Assembly (NCBI GenBank): GCA_902557385.1
Contig: CACDZF010000002.1
Location: 1-64,000, forward strand
Length of the DNA stretch: 64,000 nt
Direction of reading: 5' to 3'
DNA from: an uncultured Pelagibacteraceae bacterium
GTDB taxonomy: Bacteria; Pseudomonadota; Alphaproteobacteria; Pelagibacterales; Pelagibacteraceae
In this document: positions 42,069-52,341 of the stretch, in pieces
Layout: every line of letters begins with the position of its first letter
Numbering within the stretch: the first letter of the stretch is position 1
Translations under genes and position numbers: made by a program
Notes under the pieces: model-generated
The model's input: the letters and a program-made list of their open reading frames with translations, nothing else
What the model was told of the DNA's origin: nothing
Database searches by the model: none

Positions 42069-42983
42069 ATGAAAAGCAAAAAAATAATTATTGGTACTCG
42101 TGGTAGTAAATTAGCATTAATTTATGCCGAAAGAGCCAAAGCTGAACTTAAAAATTTATTAAAAGAGACCGATATTGAAATAAAAAAAATAACAACAAAA
42201 GGAGACCTAATTCAAGATGTAAGACTTTCTGAAACAGGTGGCAAAGGATTATTTTGTAAACTAATTGAAGAAGAATTAATAAATAAAAAAATAGACATAG
42301 CTATTCACGCTCTTAAAGATCTTCCATCAATAGATACAGAAGGTTTAATTACTAATTGTTTTTTGGAAAGAAATGATCCACGAGAAATTTTAATCAGCAA
42401 AAATAATTTATATTTTCAAAAACTCAAAAAAGACTCTATTGTAGGAACTTCTTCTTTCCGAAGAGAGTTTCAATTAAAAAGAATTAGAAGTGATTTGAAA
42501 TACAAGCTTATAAGAGGAAATGTTGATACAAGAATTAAAAAATTAGATCAAAATCTTTTTGATGCGATAATTTTATCTTATGCAGGAATTAAATCTTTAA
42601 ATTTAACAAATAATATTTCTCAAATTTTTTCTATTTCTGAAATTATTCCCAGTGCGGGGCAAGGAGTTATTGCGTTACAATGTAGAAAAAATGACAACAC
42701 TATTATAAAATTACTAAATAAAATAAATCATAAAAAAACACATTACTGTGTTCTAGCTGAAAGAAATGTATTAAAAATTTTGGAAGGCGATTGTGAAACA
42801 GCAATTGGAGTTTATGCGGAAATAATTGACAAAAAAATCACGTTAGAAGCAGAGTTATTTTCTTTGGATGGGAAACAAAGATTTTATATTAAATCTTCAA
42901 AAGAGCTTAATTTAGCGGCAGAACTTGGTAAAGAAGTTGGTGAAATTCTTAAAAAAAAATCTAAAGATTCATATAAAAAATAA
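42069..42983 (+). CDS. hemC: Hydroxymethylbilane synthase
   Basis: 'IIGTRGSKLALIYAERAK', 'GTSSFRREFQLKRIR', 'EGDCETAIGVYAE'. Confidence 0.97.
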   Translation: MKSKKIIIGTRGSKLALIYAERAKAELKNLLKETDIEIKKITTKGDLIQDVRLSETGGKGLFCKLIEEELINKKIDIAIHALKDLPSIDTEGLITNCFLERNDPREILISKNNLYFQKLKKDSIVGTSSFRREFQLKRIRSDLKYKLIRGNVDTRIKKLDQNLFDAIILSYAGIKSLNLTNNISQIFSISEIIPSAGQGVIALQCRKNDNTIIKLLNKINHKKTHYCVLAERNVLKILEGDCETAIGVYAEIIDKKITLEAELFSLDGKQRFYIKSSKELNLAAELGKEVGEILKKKSKDSYKK

Positions 42984-42985
42984 TT

Positions 42986-43684
42986 ATGCATATTTTATTT
43001 ACTAGACCTCTAGAAGACTGCAAAGAGATAATGGTTAAATTTCAATTATTAGGTCATGAAGTTTCACATATGCCATTAATTTATGTAGAAAAAAAAAATT
43101 ATGATGAAATTGATTTTAAAAGTTTTAAGGCAATAATTTTTACAAGTTCTAACGCTATTAAATTTTTAAATTTAAAAAAAATCGATAAAAAAATTAATTG
43201 TTTTTGTGTAGGAAGCGCTACTGAAAAAAAGGCAAGAAATTTTGGATTTCAAAATACCTTTTCGGCTGAGGGAAATGTTAATAATTTAAAAGAACTTATT
43301 TTACAAAATTTTAATTCATCTGATGGTAAATTACTTTATGTTAGCGGAGAAATTGTTTCTAATGAATTAGATAAAAATCTTATATTAGAAGGATATGATG
43401 TTAAAAGAATAGTGAACTACACCGTCAAACATGTTGAAAATTTAAATGAGGACTTTGTAAAAAAAATTAAAATAAAAATGCCAAACATAGTTTATGTATA
43501 CTCTCAAAATAGCGCATTAAGTTTTTTAAATTTAATTAAAAACTATAATTTAATTAATCTTTGGATGGATACTAATTTGATGTGTATAAGCGAAAAAACC
43601 TCATCTGTTTTGAACGAAATCAAATGGAAAAAAATTTTTATTTTTAGCCCTGGTGAAGAAGAATTTTTGCTATATAAAATTTAG
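42986..43684 (+). CDS. hemD: Uroporphyrinogen-III synthase
   Basis: 'ILFTRPLEDCKEIM', 'AIIFTSSNAIKFL'; downstream of hemC. Confidence 0.85.
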   Translation: MHILFTRPLEDCKEIMVKFQLLGHEVSHMPLIYVEKKNYDEIDFKSFKAIIFTSSNAIKFLNLKKIDKKINCFCVGSATEKKARNFGFQNTFSAEGNVNNLKELILQNFNSSDGKLLYVSGEIVSNELDKNLILEGYDVKRIVNYTVKHVENLNEDFVKKIKIKMPNIVYVYSQNSALSFLNLIKNYNLINLWMDTNLMCISEKTSSVLNEIKWKKIFIFSPGEEEFLLYKI

Positions 43685-43686
43685 TT

Positions 43687-44772
43687 ATGGAAATTTTTAA
43701 TAATTTTAAAGAGCTCTTTTTATCCGTTTGGAATAAGGGAATCCTTGGAGTAGATATATTTCAAATTTTAATCGGAATTGCAATTTTTCTTATTTTTTTA
43801 ATTTTTAGAGGAATTATAAGTAGAATAATTATTAAAAGATTAGAAAGCATAGCTAAAAAAACTACCAATAAATTGGATGATACTTTTGTGCAAGCCATGG
43901 AAGGTCCTGCAAGATTCCTTCCAATTGTTATAGGTTTTTTTATTGCAAGTTATTATATGTCTTTTTCTGAAGATAGCAGAGTTGTAGTAGACACAATAAA
44001 CAGAACTTTAATTACCATCTTAATTTTTTGGATAATGCATCAGATAATAGAGCCAATCTCCTACATTTTAAGTGGGTTGGGGAAAGTTTTAACCAGAGAG
44101 TTAATAGGCTGGATTATAAAATCTTTAAAAATTTTAATTTTTATTCTTGGTTTGGCAGCAGTGCTTGAGCTTTGGGGAATAAAAATAGGACCAATTATTG
44201 CTGGATTAGGTTTGTTTGGTGTTGCTGTTGCATTAGGAGCTCAAGATTTGTTTAAAAACTTAATTTCAGGAATATTAGTTCTTGTTGAAAAAAGATTTAA
44301 AATTGGCGATTGGATACTTGTAGAAGACATAATAGAGGGGATAGTTGAAAAAATAGGTTTTAGATCTACGGTAGTAAGAAAGTTTGATAAATCCATAGCA
44401 ATCATTCCAAATTTTCAATTTGCAGAAAATGCAGTAATTAATATTAGCCAAACAACTAATTGGATTATTAGTTGGACAATAAATTTACAATACGACACGA
44501 CTGTTGATCAACTTAAAATAATAAGAAATGAAATAGAAGACTTCATAAAAAAACATGAGGATTATAAGCCAGACCTTGGCTATGCAGTGCGAATAGATAA
44601 ATTCGCTGATAGCTCTATTGATATGTATATAAGATGTTTTACAAAAACAGATGATTGGGACGAGTGGTTAGCTGTTAAAGAAAGACTTGCTATCGGAATT
44701 AAACAAATAGTCGAAAAACATAAAGCCTCATTTGCATTTCCGAGCCAGTCTATTTATGTAGAAAAAAAATGA
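43687..44772 (+). CDS. Mechanosensitive ion channel (MscS family)
   Basis: 'GLGLFGVAVALGAQDLFKNLISGILVLVEKRFKIGDWI' MscS signature. Confidence 0.93.
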   Translation: MEIFNNFKELFLSVWNKGILGVDIFQILIGIAIFLIFLIFRGIISRIIIKRLESIAKKTTNKLDDTFVQAMEGPARFLPIVIGFFIASYYMSFSEDSRVVVDTINRTLITILIFWIMHQIIEPISYILSGLGKVLTRELIGWIIKSLKILIFILGLAAVLELWGIKIGPIIAGLGLFGVAVALGAQDLFKNLISGILVLVEKRFKIGDWILVEDIIEGIVEKIGFRSTVVRKFDKSIAIIPNFQFAENAVINISQTTNWIISWTINLQYDTTVDQLKIIRNEIEDFIKKHEDYKPDLGYAVRIDKFADSSIDMYIRCFTKTDDWDEWLAVKERLAIGIKQIVEKHKASFAFPSQSIYVEKK

Positions 44773-45059
44773 TAGCAATTTTTTATCTGGCTTTACAAAT
44801 CTTAAAACTTTATTCTTATGTTGTAATTGCTAACGTTATTATAAGTTGGCTAGTTGCATTTAATGTTTTAAATACACAAAATAGATTTGTTTACTCTATT
44901 TTAGAATTAACTTATCGATTAACAGATCCAATTTTAAATAAAATAAGACGTTTTTTACCTAATCTAGGCAGTCTAGATATATCACCTGTAATACTACTTT
45001 TGTTGATTTGGTTTATAGAAATGTGTATGAAGCTTTACGTAGCACCAATGATATTTTAG
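44769..45059 (+). CDS. YggT family membrane protein
   Basis: 'YVVIANVIISWLVAFNVLN...LTYRLTDPILNKIRRFLPNLGSLDISPVILLLLIWF'. Confidence 0.92.
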   Translation: MIAIFYLALQILKLYSYVVIANVIISWLVAFNVLNTQNRFVYSILELTYRLTDPILNKIRRFLPNLGSLDISPVILLLLIWFIEMCMKLYVAPMIF

Positions 45060-45067
45060 CTTAATTT

Positions 45068-45913
45068 ATGATTCTTATTGATGGAAAAAAAGCAGCAGCC
45101 GAACTTAGAGAAGAGCTAAAGAAAGAAGTTCTACAACTTAAATCTAAATACAATACAGTTCCAGGATTGACAGTAATTTTAATAGGTGAACTAGCCCCAA
45201 GTAAAATTTATGTAAAAAATAAAGAAAAATCTGCAATTGAGGTAGGTTTAAAATCTGAAGTAATTAGATATCCCGAAACAGTTGATGAAAAAACAGTTTT
45301 AAACAAAATTAAAGAACTCAATAATGATGCTAGTGTTTCAGGAATCCTAGTTCAACTACCCCTGCCAAAACATATTAATAAGCAAAAGGTTATAGAAACA
45401 ATTTTACCAAGTAAAGATGTTGATGGATTTCATCCTATGAATGTTGGAAACTTATCATCTGGTTATGAGAGTTCAGTTCCATGTACACCTCTCGGATGTT
45501 ATCTATTAATAAAAAAAATTGAGCCAAACTTAAATGGGAAAAAAGCAGTTGTTGTTGGAAGATCAAATTTAAATGGCAAACCAATGACCCAATTACTTTT
45601 AAAAGAAAATTGTACTGTTACAATTACACATTCTAAAACGAAAGATCTAAAAGGCGAGTGTTTAAAAGGTGATATTATAATTGCAGCAGTTGGAATACCT
45701 GAACTTGTAAAAGGAGACTGGGTGAAAAAAGATACTATTGTTATAGATGTTGGAATCAATAAAACAGAAAAAGGAATTGTTGGTGATGTAGCTTTTGAAG
45801 AAGTTTCAAAAGTTGCTAAGGCAATTACACCTGTTCCAGGGGGTGTTGGACCAATGACTATAGCCTGTTTGCTTAAAAATACTATTGAATGTTTTAAAAG
45901 AATTCAGAAATAA
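45068..45913 (+). CDS. folD: Methylenetetrahydrofolate dehydrogenase/cyclohydrolase
   Basis: 'GILVQLPLPKHINKQKVIETILPSKDVDGFHPMNVG', 'TPVPGGVGPMTIACLL'. Confidence 0.98.
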   Translation: MILIDGKKAAAELREELKKEVLQLKSKYNTVPGLTVILIGELAPSKIYVKNKEKSAIEVGLKSEVIRYPETVDEKTVLNKIKELNNDASVSGILVQLPLPKHINKQKVIETILPSKDVDGFHPMNVGNLSSGYESSVPCTPLGCYLLIKKIEPNLNGKKAVVVGRSNLNGKPMTQLLLKENCTVTITHSKTKDLKGECLKGDIIIAAVGIPELVKGDWVKKDTIVIDVGINKTEKGIVGDVAFEEVSKVAKAITPVPGGVGPMTIACLLKNTIECFKRIQK

Positions 45914-45914
45914 A

Positions 45915-46298
45915 TTATTTTCTTTTTTTTCTTGGCTTAATACCCAACTTATCACTGTGTCTTAATCTTAAAATCACAATTGCGGATGCAATTAATGCTA
46001 TAGCAACAGCCTCATATACTAATCCAGAAGGATCCATTTCTTTTCCTTGCAAAATAATAAATCTAGATAGAGCTGTTATTGCAATTAACAAAGGAAGAGT
46101 AATGCTGATTGATTGTTGACTCCAAAAAACCCTAACCATAGCCAATACTTCCAAATATAGAAACATCAAAAGAAGATCAGCCAATGTAACAGATTGATTC
46201 ATGAACATTGTTTTAATTTCTATTCCAACAGCAATAACTGTACTAATTAAAATTAGTGTTAATAAAGCAAGCTGCAAATTTTTTGTAATATTTTCCAT
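45915..46298 (-). CDS. PsiE-family (phosphate-starvation-inducible) membrane protein
   Basis: 4-TM protein; 'DLLLMFLYLEVLAMVRVFW', 'ALIASAIVILRLRH'. Confidence 0.75.
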   Translation of the reverse strand: MENITKNLQLALLTLILISTVIAVGIEIKTMFMNQSVTLADLLLMFLYLEVLAMVRVFWSQQSISITLPLLIAITALSRFIILQGKEMDPSGLVYEAVAIALIASAIVILRLRHSDKLGIKPRKKRK

Positions 46299-46372
46299 AA
46301 TTAAACATTATTTATATACATTAATTTTCACTAAAAACTAGCGTTTGTTGACGCAACTATTTGAATGAGTTT

Positions 46373-47554
46373 TTATAGTTTTTTTTTATGAAAATTAATA
46401 AATCTCTCTACATTTGACTTATTAAATGTTTTATTTTCTTCAAACGAAACCTTTTTCATTGAATAGGCAGTGCTCTTTGTTTCTCTTGAGAGAATTGTTA
46501 CGTTTCCTTTATACAATTTTAGTTTTATTGATCCATGAACTTTATTTTTTTTTAAATCAACTATTTTTTGAATTTTAAATCTTTCTTTTGAAAACCAGTA
46601 GCCATTATAAATTAGCTCTGCATAACGTGGCATGACTTCATCTTTTTTGTGCATTGTTTTTTTATCTAGAGTAACTGACTCTATAGCTCGATGAGCTAAC
46701 ATTAATACGGTTCCTCCTGGTGTTTCATAGACACCTCTAGATTTTATTCCAATAAATCTATTCTCGACCAAATCAACTCTACCAATTCCATTTTTACCGG
46801 CTAAGACATTTAATTTTTCTAAAAGATTGCTAGGTGATAACTTTTTACCATTAATAGTTATTGGATCTCCATTTTTAAATCCAATGTTTACAATAGTATA
46901 TTTATTAGGTGATTTTTCAGGAGAAATAGTTCTTTGGAAAATAAATTCAGGTGCAGAATTTTTTGGATTTTCTAAAATTTTTCCCTCTGTGGATGTATGA
47001 TATAAATTATCATCTATTGAAAAAGGCGGTGCACCCTTTTTATCTTTAGGTATAGGAATATTTTTTTTTTTAGCATAATTAATCAAATCTGTTCTAGAAT
47101 TTAATTTCCATTTTCTCCAAGGTGCTATAATTTCTATTTTCGGACCAAAATAATGGTACCCTAATTCAAATCTAACTTGATCATTTCCTTTACCTGTAGA
47201 GCCGTGTGAAACTGCATATGCTTTAAATTTTTTAGCAATCGCTATTTGCCTTTTTGCAATTAAAGGTCTGGCGATTGATGTTCCAAGCAAATAAATTCCT
47301 TCATATAAAGTATGTCCTCTTAGCATTGGATAAACATAATCTTTAACAAAAACATCTTTAAGATTTTCAATAATGATTTTTTTTACTCCTAATTTTTTTG
47401 CATTTCTGATTATTTTTTTTTTATCAATCTTTTGACCAATATCGGCAGTATAAGCGATTACCTCAGCATCATAATTTTCTTGAAGCCATTTTAATATTAT
47501 AGAGGTATCTAAACCTCCCGAGTATGCGAGAACTATTCTTCTTTTTGATTTCAT
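46373..47554 (-). CDS. argG: Argininosuccinate synthase
   Basis: 'VLAYSGGLDTSIILKWLQENY', 'AVSHGSTGKGNDQVRFELGY'. Confidence 0.98.
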   Translation of the reverse strand: MKSKRRIVLAYSGGLDTSIILKWLQENYDAEVIAYTADIGQKIDKKKIIRNAKKLGVKKIIIENLKDVFVKDYVYPMLRGHTLYEGIYLLGTSIARPLIAKRQIAIAKKFKAYAVSHGSTGKGNDQVRFELGYHYFGPKIEIIAPWRKWKLNSRTDLINYAKKKNIPIPKDKKGAPPFSIDDNLYHTSTEGKILENPKNSAPEFIFQRTISPEKSPNKYTIVNIGFKNGDPITINGKKLSPSNLLEKLNVLAGKNGIGRVDLVENRFIGIKSRGVYETPGGTVLMLAHRAIESVTLDKKTMHKKDEVMPRYAELIYNGYWFSKERFKIQKIVDLKKNKVHGSIKLKLYKGNVTILSRETKSTAYSMKKVSFEENKTFNKSNVERFINFHKKKL

Positions 47555-47564
47555 TTATTGTATT

Positions 47565-48071
47565 TTAGCTACAACTTTTTTTCGCTGAATTATATGCTTT
47601 TGTAAAACCAAGCAGAGAATAGTGATCAATAGTTTGAGAGCCCTTTTGATTATATCCAGTAACCATTATCCTTGATCCTCTCTTCATGGTCTTTATCATT
47701 TTTTTTTCTTTTTTATTATCAGCAATCCATGCAAAATTTTCCTGAGATATATCAAATTTATATTTATACTTTCCAGATCTCGCCATAACTGAGTTTTTTT
47801 TATTATATTCATATCCAGAAGTTATACTTATTTCATCAGAGATTTTTTCATTAGGTCTAAAAGTTACAAAAAGTCTTGCCTCTCTTACATTTGATTTAGG
47901 TGCTTGTAATATAGGCAAAGATTGAGCAAAACAGATTTTGCTGGTTTCATTTTTTATAACGTAGGTTTCCCAATCTTTATTTTTTAAAACTTTTTTAACT
48001 TCTTCAGCTTGTACACTAGCTACAATTAGCAATGCAAATGATGTTAATATTATTGTTCTAATTACGGACAT
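47565..48071 (-). CDS. Periplasmic protein, invasion-associated locus B (IalB)-like
   Basis: Signal peptide; 'DWETYVIKNETSKICFAQS', conserved-Cys pattern. Confidence 0.55.
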   Translation of the reverse strand: MSVIRTIILTSFALLIVASVQAEEVKKVLKNKDWETYVIKNETSKICFAQSLPILQAPKSNVREARLFVTFRPNEKISDEISITSGYEYNKKNSVMARSGKYKYKFDISQENFAWIADNKKEKKMIKTMKRGSRIMVTGYNQKGSQTIDHYSLLGFTKAYNSAKKSCS

Positions 48072-49099
48072 GGGTTAGGATATATTTTTTGAACTTCATT
48101 AATTTCTTTAATAATTTCATCTGTTAATTTTACATTTACACTTTCTATATCAGTTTTCAACTGCTCCATAGTGGTAGCGCCAATTATTACACTTGTCACA
48201 AATGGTTGAATTTCACAAAATTTTAAAGACATTTGCGCCATATCTATATTATTTTTTTTTGCTATTTGATAATATGCTTCAATAGCCTTTTCTGCGTTTG
48301 GCTTATTATATCTAGTCCAAAAATCCCGATCTACATCTAACCTTGATTTCTTTGGAATCTGGTTATTTCTATATTTTCCAGTTAAGTAACCAATTGCTAA
48401 GGGAGAGTAGGCCAATAGACCTATCTGATCACGAATGGAAATTTCAGCTAAACCCACTTCATATGTTCTATTCAACAAATTATATGGATTTTGAACTGAC
48501 ATCATTCTTGGAAGCCTTTTTTCTTTTGCAACTTCTAAAAATTTTTTAGTTCCCCATGGAGTTTCATTAGATAAACCAACGTGTCTTATTTTTCCATCGT
48601 CGACAAATTTTTTTAAATTTCCTAAAATATCCTCAAATTTATTCCAATCACCAACATCATTATGCTCATATCCTAGTCTACCAAACATATTAGTATTTCT
48701 TTCAGGCCAATGTAATTGATAGAGATCAATATAATCAGTTTGAAGTCTTTTCAAACTTCCTTCTAATGCTTCTGTAATATTCTTGACTCCGTATTGATTT
48801 CCTCCACCTCTTACATAAGATCTCATTGGACCACAAACTTTTGTGGCCAAAATTACCTGTTTTCGCTTTTTAGTTTTTTTAAACCAATTGCCTATAATTA
48901 TCTCTGTATGACCAAAAGTTTCGGCTTTAGGTGGTATTGAATATAATTCTGCAGTGTCCCAAAAATTTACTCCTTGATCTAAGGCATAGTCCATTTGTTG
49001 AAAACCTTCCTCTTGTGAATTTTGCTCCCCCCAAGTCATAGTTCCAAGGCATATTGTACTTAAATTTATGTCAGTATTTCCTAGTTTTTTATAGTTCAT
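48062..49099 (-). CDS. Aldo/keto reductase (Tas-like)
   Basis: 'LGNTDINLSTICLGTMTWGEQNSQEEGFQQMDYALDQGVNFWDTAELY'. Confidence 0.93.
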   Translation of the reverse strand: MNYKKLGNTDINLSTICLGTMTWGEQNSQEEGFQQMDYALDQGVNFWDTAELYSIPPKAETFGHTEIIIGNWFKKTKKRKQVILATKVCGPMRSYVRGGGNQYGVKNITEALEGSLKRLQTDYIDLYQLHWPERNTNMFGRLGYEHNDVGDWNKFEDILGNLKKFVDDGKIRHVGLSNETPWGTKKFLEVAKEKRLPRMMSVQNPYNLLNRTYEVGLAEISIRDQIGLLAYSPLAIGYLTGKYRNNQIPKKSRLDVDRDFWTRYNKPNAEKAIEAYYQIAKKNNIDMAQMSLKFCEIQPFVTSVIIGATTMEQLKTDIESVNVKLTDEIIKEINEVQKIYPNPCP

Positions 49100-49159
49100 A
49101 AAAATTTAATTTCATTTTGACTTCTTGAAAGTTTATAGAAAAATTATTATATATACTTT

Positions 49160-49915
49160 ATGGATTTTAATAGACAAAATATTTTTCAAGCGACAACTGC
49201 TAAAAAGACAGTTGTTTGGGACGAAGGCCTAAGGACTTATATGCTCAAGGTATATAATTATATGGCCACTGGAGTTCTATTAACTGGAATTATTGCTCTT
49301 TTGTCATTTAAAACTTCAGTAGTTACTGATGCAAGTGGTGCAATTACAGGATTTACAAGTTTTGGAAATGCTTTATTTTTTTCAGGCTTAAAGTGGGTGG
49401 TAATGTTGGCTCCACTGGGTATTATTTTTTACATGAGCTTTGGAATTAATAAGATGACTTCAGCAAAAGCCCAAACAGTTTTTTGGATATTTGCTGCTCT
49501 GATGGGTCTTTCTCTGTCATGGATACTATTAGTTTACACAGGCGTTAGTGTAGCAAGAGTATTTTTTATAACTTCAGCTACCTTTGGAGCAATGAGCATT
49601 TACGGCTATACGACCAAAAGAGATTTAACAAAACTTGGATCTTTTTTATTCATGGGATTAATAGGAATTATAATTGCCTCTTTGGTAAATATTTTTCTTA
49701 AATCATCTATGATGTACTTCGTAATTTCAATTTTGGGTGTATTAATCTTTGTAGGCTTAACAGCATATGATACGCAAAAGATTAAAAATATGTATTCAGC
49801 ATCTGATAGTGGAGAAATAATAGGTAAAAAAGCTGTTATGGGCGCTTTAACTTTATATTTAGACTTTATAAATCTATTTATTATGCTTCTAAGACTTTTC
49901 GGACAAAGAAGATAA
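49160..49915 (+). CDS. Bax inhibitor-1/YccA family membrane protein
   Basis: 7-TM; 'GLTAYDTQKIKNMY'. Confidence 0.93.
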   Translation: MDFNRQNIFQATTAKKTVVWDEGLRTYMLKVYNYMATGVLLTGIIALLSFKTSVVTDASGAITGFTSFGNALFFSGLKWVVMLAPLGIIFYMSFGINKMTSAKAQTVFWIFAALMGLSLSWILLVYTGVSVARVFFITSATFGAMSIYGYTTKRDLTKLGSFLFMGLIGIIIASLVNIFLKSSMMYFVISILGVLIFVGLTAYDTQKIKNMYSASDSGEIIGKKAVMGALTLYLDFINLFIMLLRLFGQRR

Positions 49916-50260
49916 CTACCCGGTTAATTTTTTCCAATTAGTATTTTTTAACATATTATCCAAGCTGTAGGAATTTTTTATAATTTTTCCATTAGAGTCA
50001 GTGACTAAATATTTTAGATTTTTACTACTTGGTCTAAAGTTTTTACAAATCTTATACATTGCATTCTCAGTTGCGTTTTTAAAAATACTAAAACCTATTT
50101 GTCTATTTGATATTGTTAAACCATAATCTTTCCAAGATCCCTTTGAGACCATTTGGGCATATAAATTTAATATAATTTTTAGTTCGTCTTTTTCAAAAAA
50201 ATGTTTTTCTTCAACACTTTTAGATGAATTGTTAATTACTAATCTTAAATTTCTATTCAT
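49916..50260 (-). CDS. DUF2794-like protein
   Basis: 'FEKDELKIILNLYAQMVSKGSWKDYGLTISNRQIGFSIF'. Confidence 0.75.
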   Translation of the reverse strand: MNRNLRLVINNSSKSVEEKHFFEKDELKIILNLYAQMVSKGSWKDYGLTISNRQIGFSIFKNATENAMYKICKNFRPSSKNLKYLVTDSNGKIIKNSYSLDNMLKNTNWKKLTG

Positions 50261-50804
50261 TAATTTTATATTTATTTATTAAGGGAACTTGAAATGCTGT
50301 AAAAATAAAAGTAATCGGCAATAAGCCCCAAACTTTAAAGTTAACCCAAAACTCTTCTGATTGAGTTCTCCAAACACATTCATTTAATATTGCCACACCG
50401 AAGAAAAAATAAATCCATCTTTTATTTAATAGATCCCAACCTTCTGGAGCCAAAGATAAAGATTTACCCATTATTTTTTTTAAAATAGGTTCGTCTGTAA
50501 AAAATTTTCCAAGAAGTAATGCTAAACCAAATAAAATATTTATAATAGTTGGTTTAATATATAAAAAGACAGCATTATCAAAATAAATAGTTAATCCACC
50601 AAATAAAGTTATCAAAATTCCACCTATTAGTGGAACCATAGGAATTTTTTTTTCAATTATCCAAACAACTAACAAAGAAATTATGGTTGCCAATACAAAT
50701 GGTGGTATTGCTATTTTAAGGTTTTTATCACTATTATAATAGAAGAAGAAAAAGACCACTAAAGGTCCAAAGTCTGTGACAAATTTAACAAAAGATTTAT
50801 TCAC
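50253..50804 (-). CDS. Inner-membrane intracellular septation protein YciB/IspZ
   Basis: 'FVTDFGPLVVFFFFYY', 'WKKRWIYFFFG'-type region 'LLNKRWIYFFFGVAILNECVWR'. Confidence 0.92.
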   Translation of the reverse strand: MNKSFVKFVTDFGPLVVFFFFYYNSDKNLKIAIPPFVLATIISLLVVWIIEKKIPMVPLIGGILITLFGGLTIYFDNAVFLYIKPTIINILFGLALLLGKFFTDEPILKKIMGKSLSLAPEGWDLLNKRWIYFFFGVAILNECVWRTQSEEFWVNFKVWGLLPITFIFTAFQVPLINKYKINE

Positions 50805-50883
50805 TATTAGATATTAACAGATTAACAAAACTTTTATATTTTTTCTATTGATTTTTTTTTTTAAACATTCATATTAAAAAATA

Positions 50884-51204
50884 ATGGCAATTCAAAAAGC
50901 TAAATTTTCAATAGGAGACGTTGTAAAACATAAACACTTCGATTTTAGAGGCGTTATATATGACGTAGACTTTGAATTTAATAATTCTGAAGAATGGTAT
51001 CAGTCAATTCCTAAGAATGTAAGACCAAGAAAAGATCAGCCATTTTATCACTTGCTTGCAGAAAATGATGAAATAACCTACGAGGCCTATGTTTCAGAAC
51101 AAAACTTGCTTAATGATGACTCTGATGAACCAATTAAGCATCCTTTGATTAATGAGATATTTTCAGGAAGAAAAGGATCAACTTATTTTAAGCCATCTAA
51201 CTAG
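50884..51204 (+). CDS. hspQ: Heat shock protein HspQ
   Basis: 'KFSIGDVVKHKHFDFRGVIYDVDFEF', 'QPFYHLLAE', 'AYVSEQNL'. Confidence 0.93.
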   Translation: MAIQKAKFSIGDVVKHKHFDFRGVIYDVDFEFNNSEEWYQSIPKNVRPRKDQPFYHLLAENDEITYEAYVSEQNLLNDDSDEPIKHPLINEIFSGRKGSTYFKPSN

Positions 51205-51211
51205 AATTAAG

Positions 51212-51322
51212 TCACTTTTTTAACACATTTACCGCAAACCTTAGACATAACATTTTTTTAATATCAATTATATTCTGATCAGGAATGCATTCGTTTCCTT
51301 TAATTATTTTCTCCCTCAGCAT
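51212..51322 (-). CDS. Possible 36-aa small protein MLREKIIKGNECIPDQNIIDIKKMLCLRFAVNVLKK
   Basis: Uninterrupted ATG-TGA ORF on minus strand in the hspQ-ccmC gap (below the ORF-track size cutoff); non-repetitive composition; no clear RBS. Confidence 0.35.
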   Translation of the reverse strand: MLREKIIKGNECIPDQNIIDIKKMLCLRFAVNVLKK

Positions 51323-51388
51323 TCTTGATCGGAATTTTTTTTAAATAATAATTAAAAAATCCTCTTTGTTAATATATATAATCTCAAG

Positions 51389-52096
51389 ATGTTTAATTTC
51401 TTTAACTTAGGAAAATTGTTTCAAATTACCTCAAGATCAACAAGGTATGTGTTTGTTTTATTTATGATTGTATTAGCAATAGGTTTAAGTGAGTCCCTCT
51501 TTCTGTCTCCAGAGGATTATAAGCAAAGTCATTCAGTAAGAATTATGTATGTTCATGTGCCTGCCGCTTGGATGGCTCTCGGTATATTTTCAATGATGAC
51601 ATTTTTATCAGTAGGAACTTTTATTTTTAAAAATAAAAAATTTTATTTAGTATCGAAAAGCTTAGCTCCATCAGGATTTATTTTTAATATAATTGCTTTA
51701 ATCACTGGATCAATATGGGGAAAACCAACATGGGGAACTTGGTGGGCTTGGGATGCAAGAATAACTTCTATGTTAATTTTAGCCTTATTTTATTTTATGT
51801 ATTTATTGTCATGGAAAATCATAGAAAATAAAAACACTGTTATTAAAATAAGCTCTTTGATTGTAATAGTTGGAGCAATTAATCTCCCAATAATAAAGTT
51901 TTCAGTTAATTGGTGGAATACTTTACATCAGGGTCCATCATTAAAAATTATAGGCGAAACAACTATTCATTCGTCTATGTTAATACCATTAGGGATTATG
52001 ACTGCGGCATTTGCCCTATTCTCTTTGTTGATTTTTTTGATGAAATTTAATACTGAAATGATAAAGATTAAGAATAAAGGATTAGATAGATTATGA
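51389..52096 (+). CDS. ccmC: Heme exporter protein CcmC
   Basis: 'MYVHVPAAWMALGIFSMM', 'KPTWGTWWAWDARITSMLILALFYFMYL' WWD motif. Confidence 0.96.
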   Translation: MFNFFNLGKLFQITSRSTRYVFVLFMIVLAIGLSESLFLSPEDYKQSHSVRIMYVHVPAAWMALGIFSMMTFLSVGTFIFKNKKFYLVSKSLAPSGFIFNIIALITGSIWGKPTWGTWWAWDARITSMLILALFYFMYLLSWKIIENKNTVIKISSLIVIVGAINLPIIKFSVNWWNTLHQGPSLKIIGETTIHSSMLIPLGIMTAAFALFSLLIFLMKFNTEMIKIKNKGLDRL

Positions 52097-52326
52097 TCAA
52101 TGAAATAATTTCAATGAACGGATATGGTCCATATGTTTGGTCAGCTTTTATATTTACACTTGTAAGTTTTGCATCATTATACTTAGTAACAAAACTTCAG
52201 CTTTTAAAAGAACAAAAAAAATATATTGCTAAATTTGGTTCATTAAGCGAAGCTAAAACGGCTTCTTTAAGAGAACAAAAAATAAATAAAGAGATACTTC
52301 TAAAATCTGTTATTACAAAAATTTAA
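52093..52326 (+). CDS. ccmD: Heme exporter protein CcmD
   Basis: Small single-TM protein 'MNGYGPYVWSAFIFTLVSFASLYLVTKLQ' between ccmC and ccmE. Confidence 0.85.
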   Translation: MINEIISMNGYGPYVWSAFIFTLVSFASLYLVTKLQLLKEQKKYIAKFGSLSEAKTASLREQKINKEILLKSVITKI

Positions 52327-52341
52327 CTTTAAATCCTAAAA

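Noticed and set aside
46340-46356. GCGT-TTGTTG-ACGC hairpin upstream of argG
   Set aside because: Stem only 4 bp; no T-run or conserved motif
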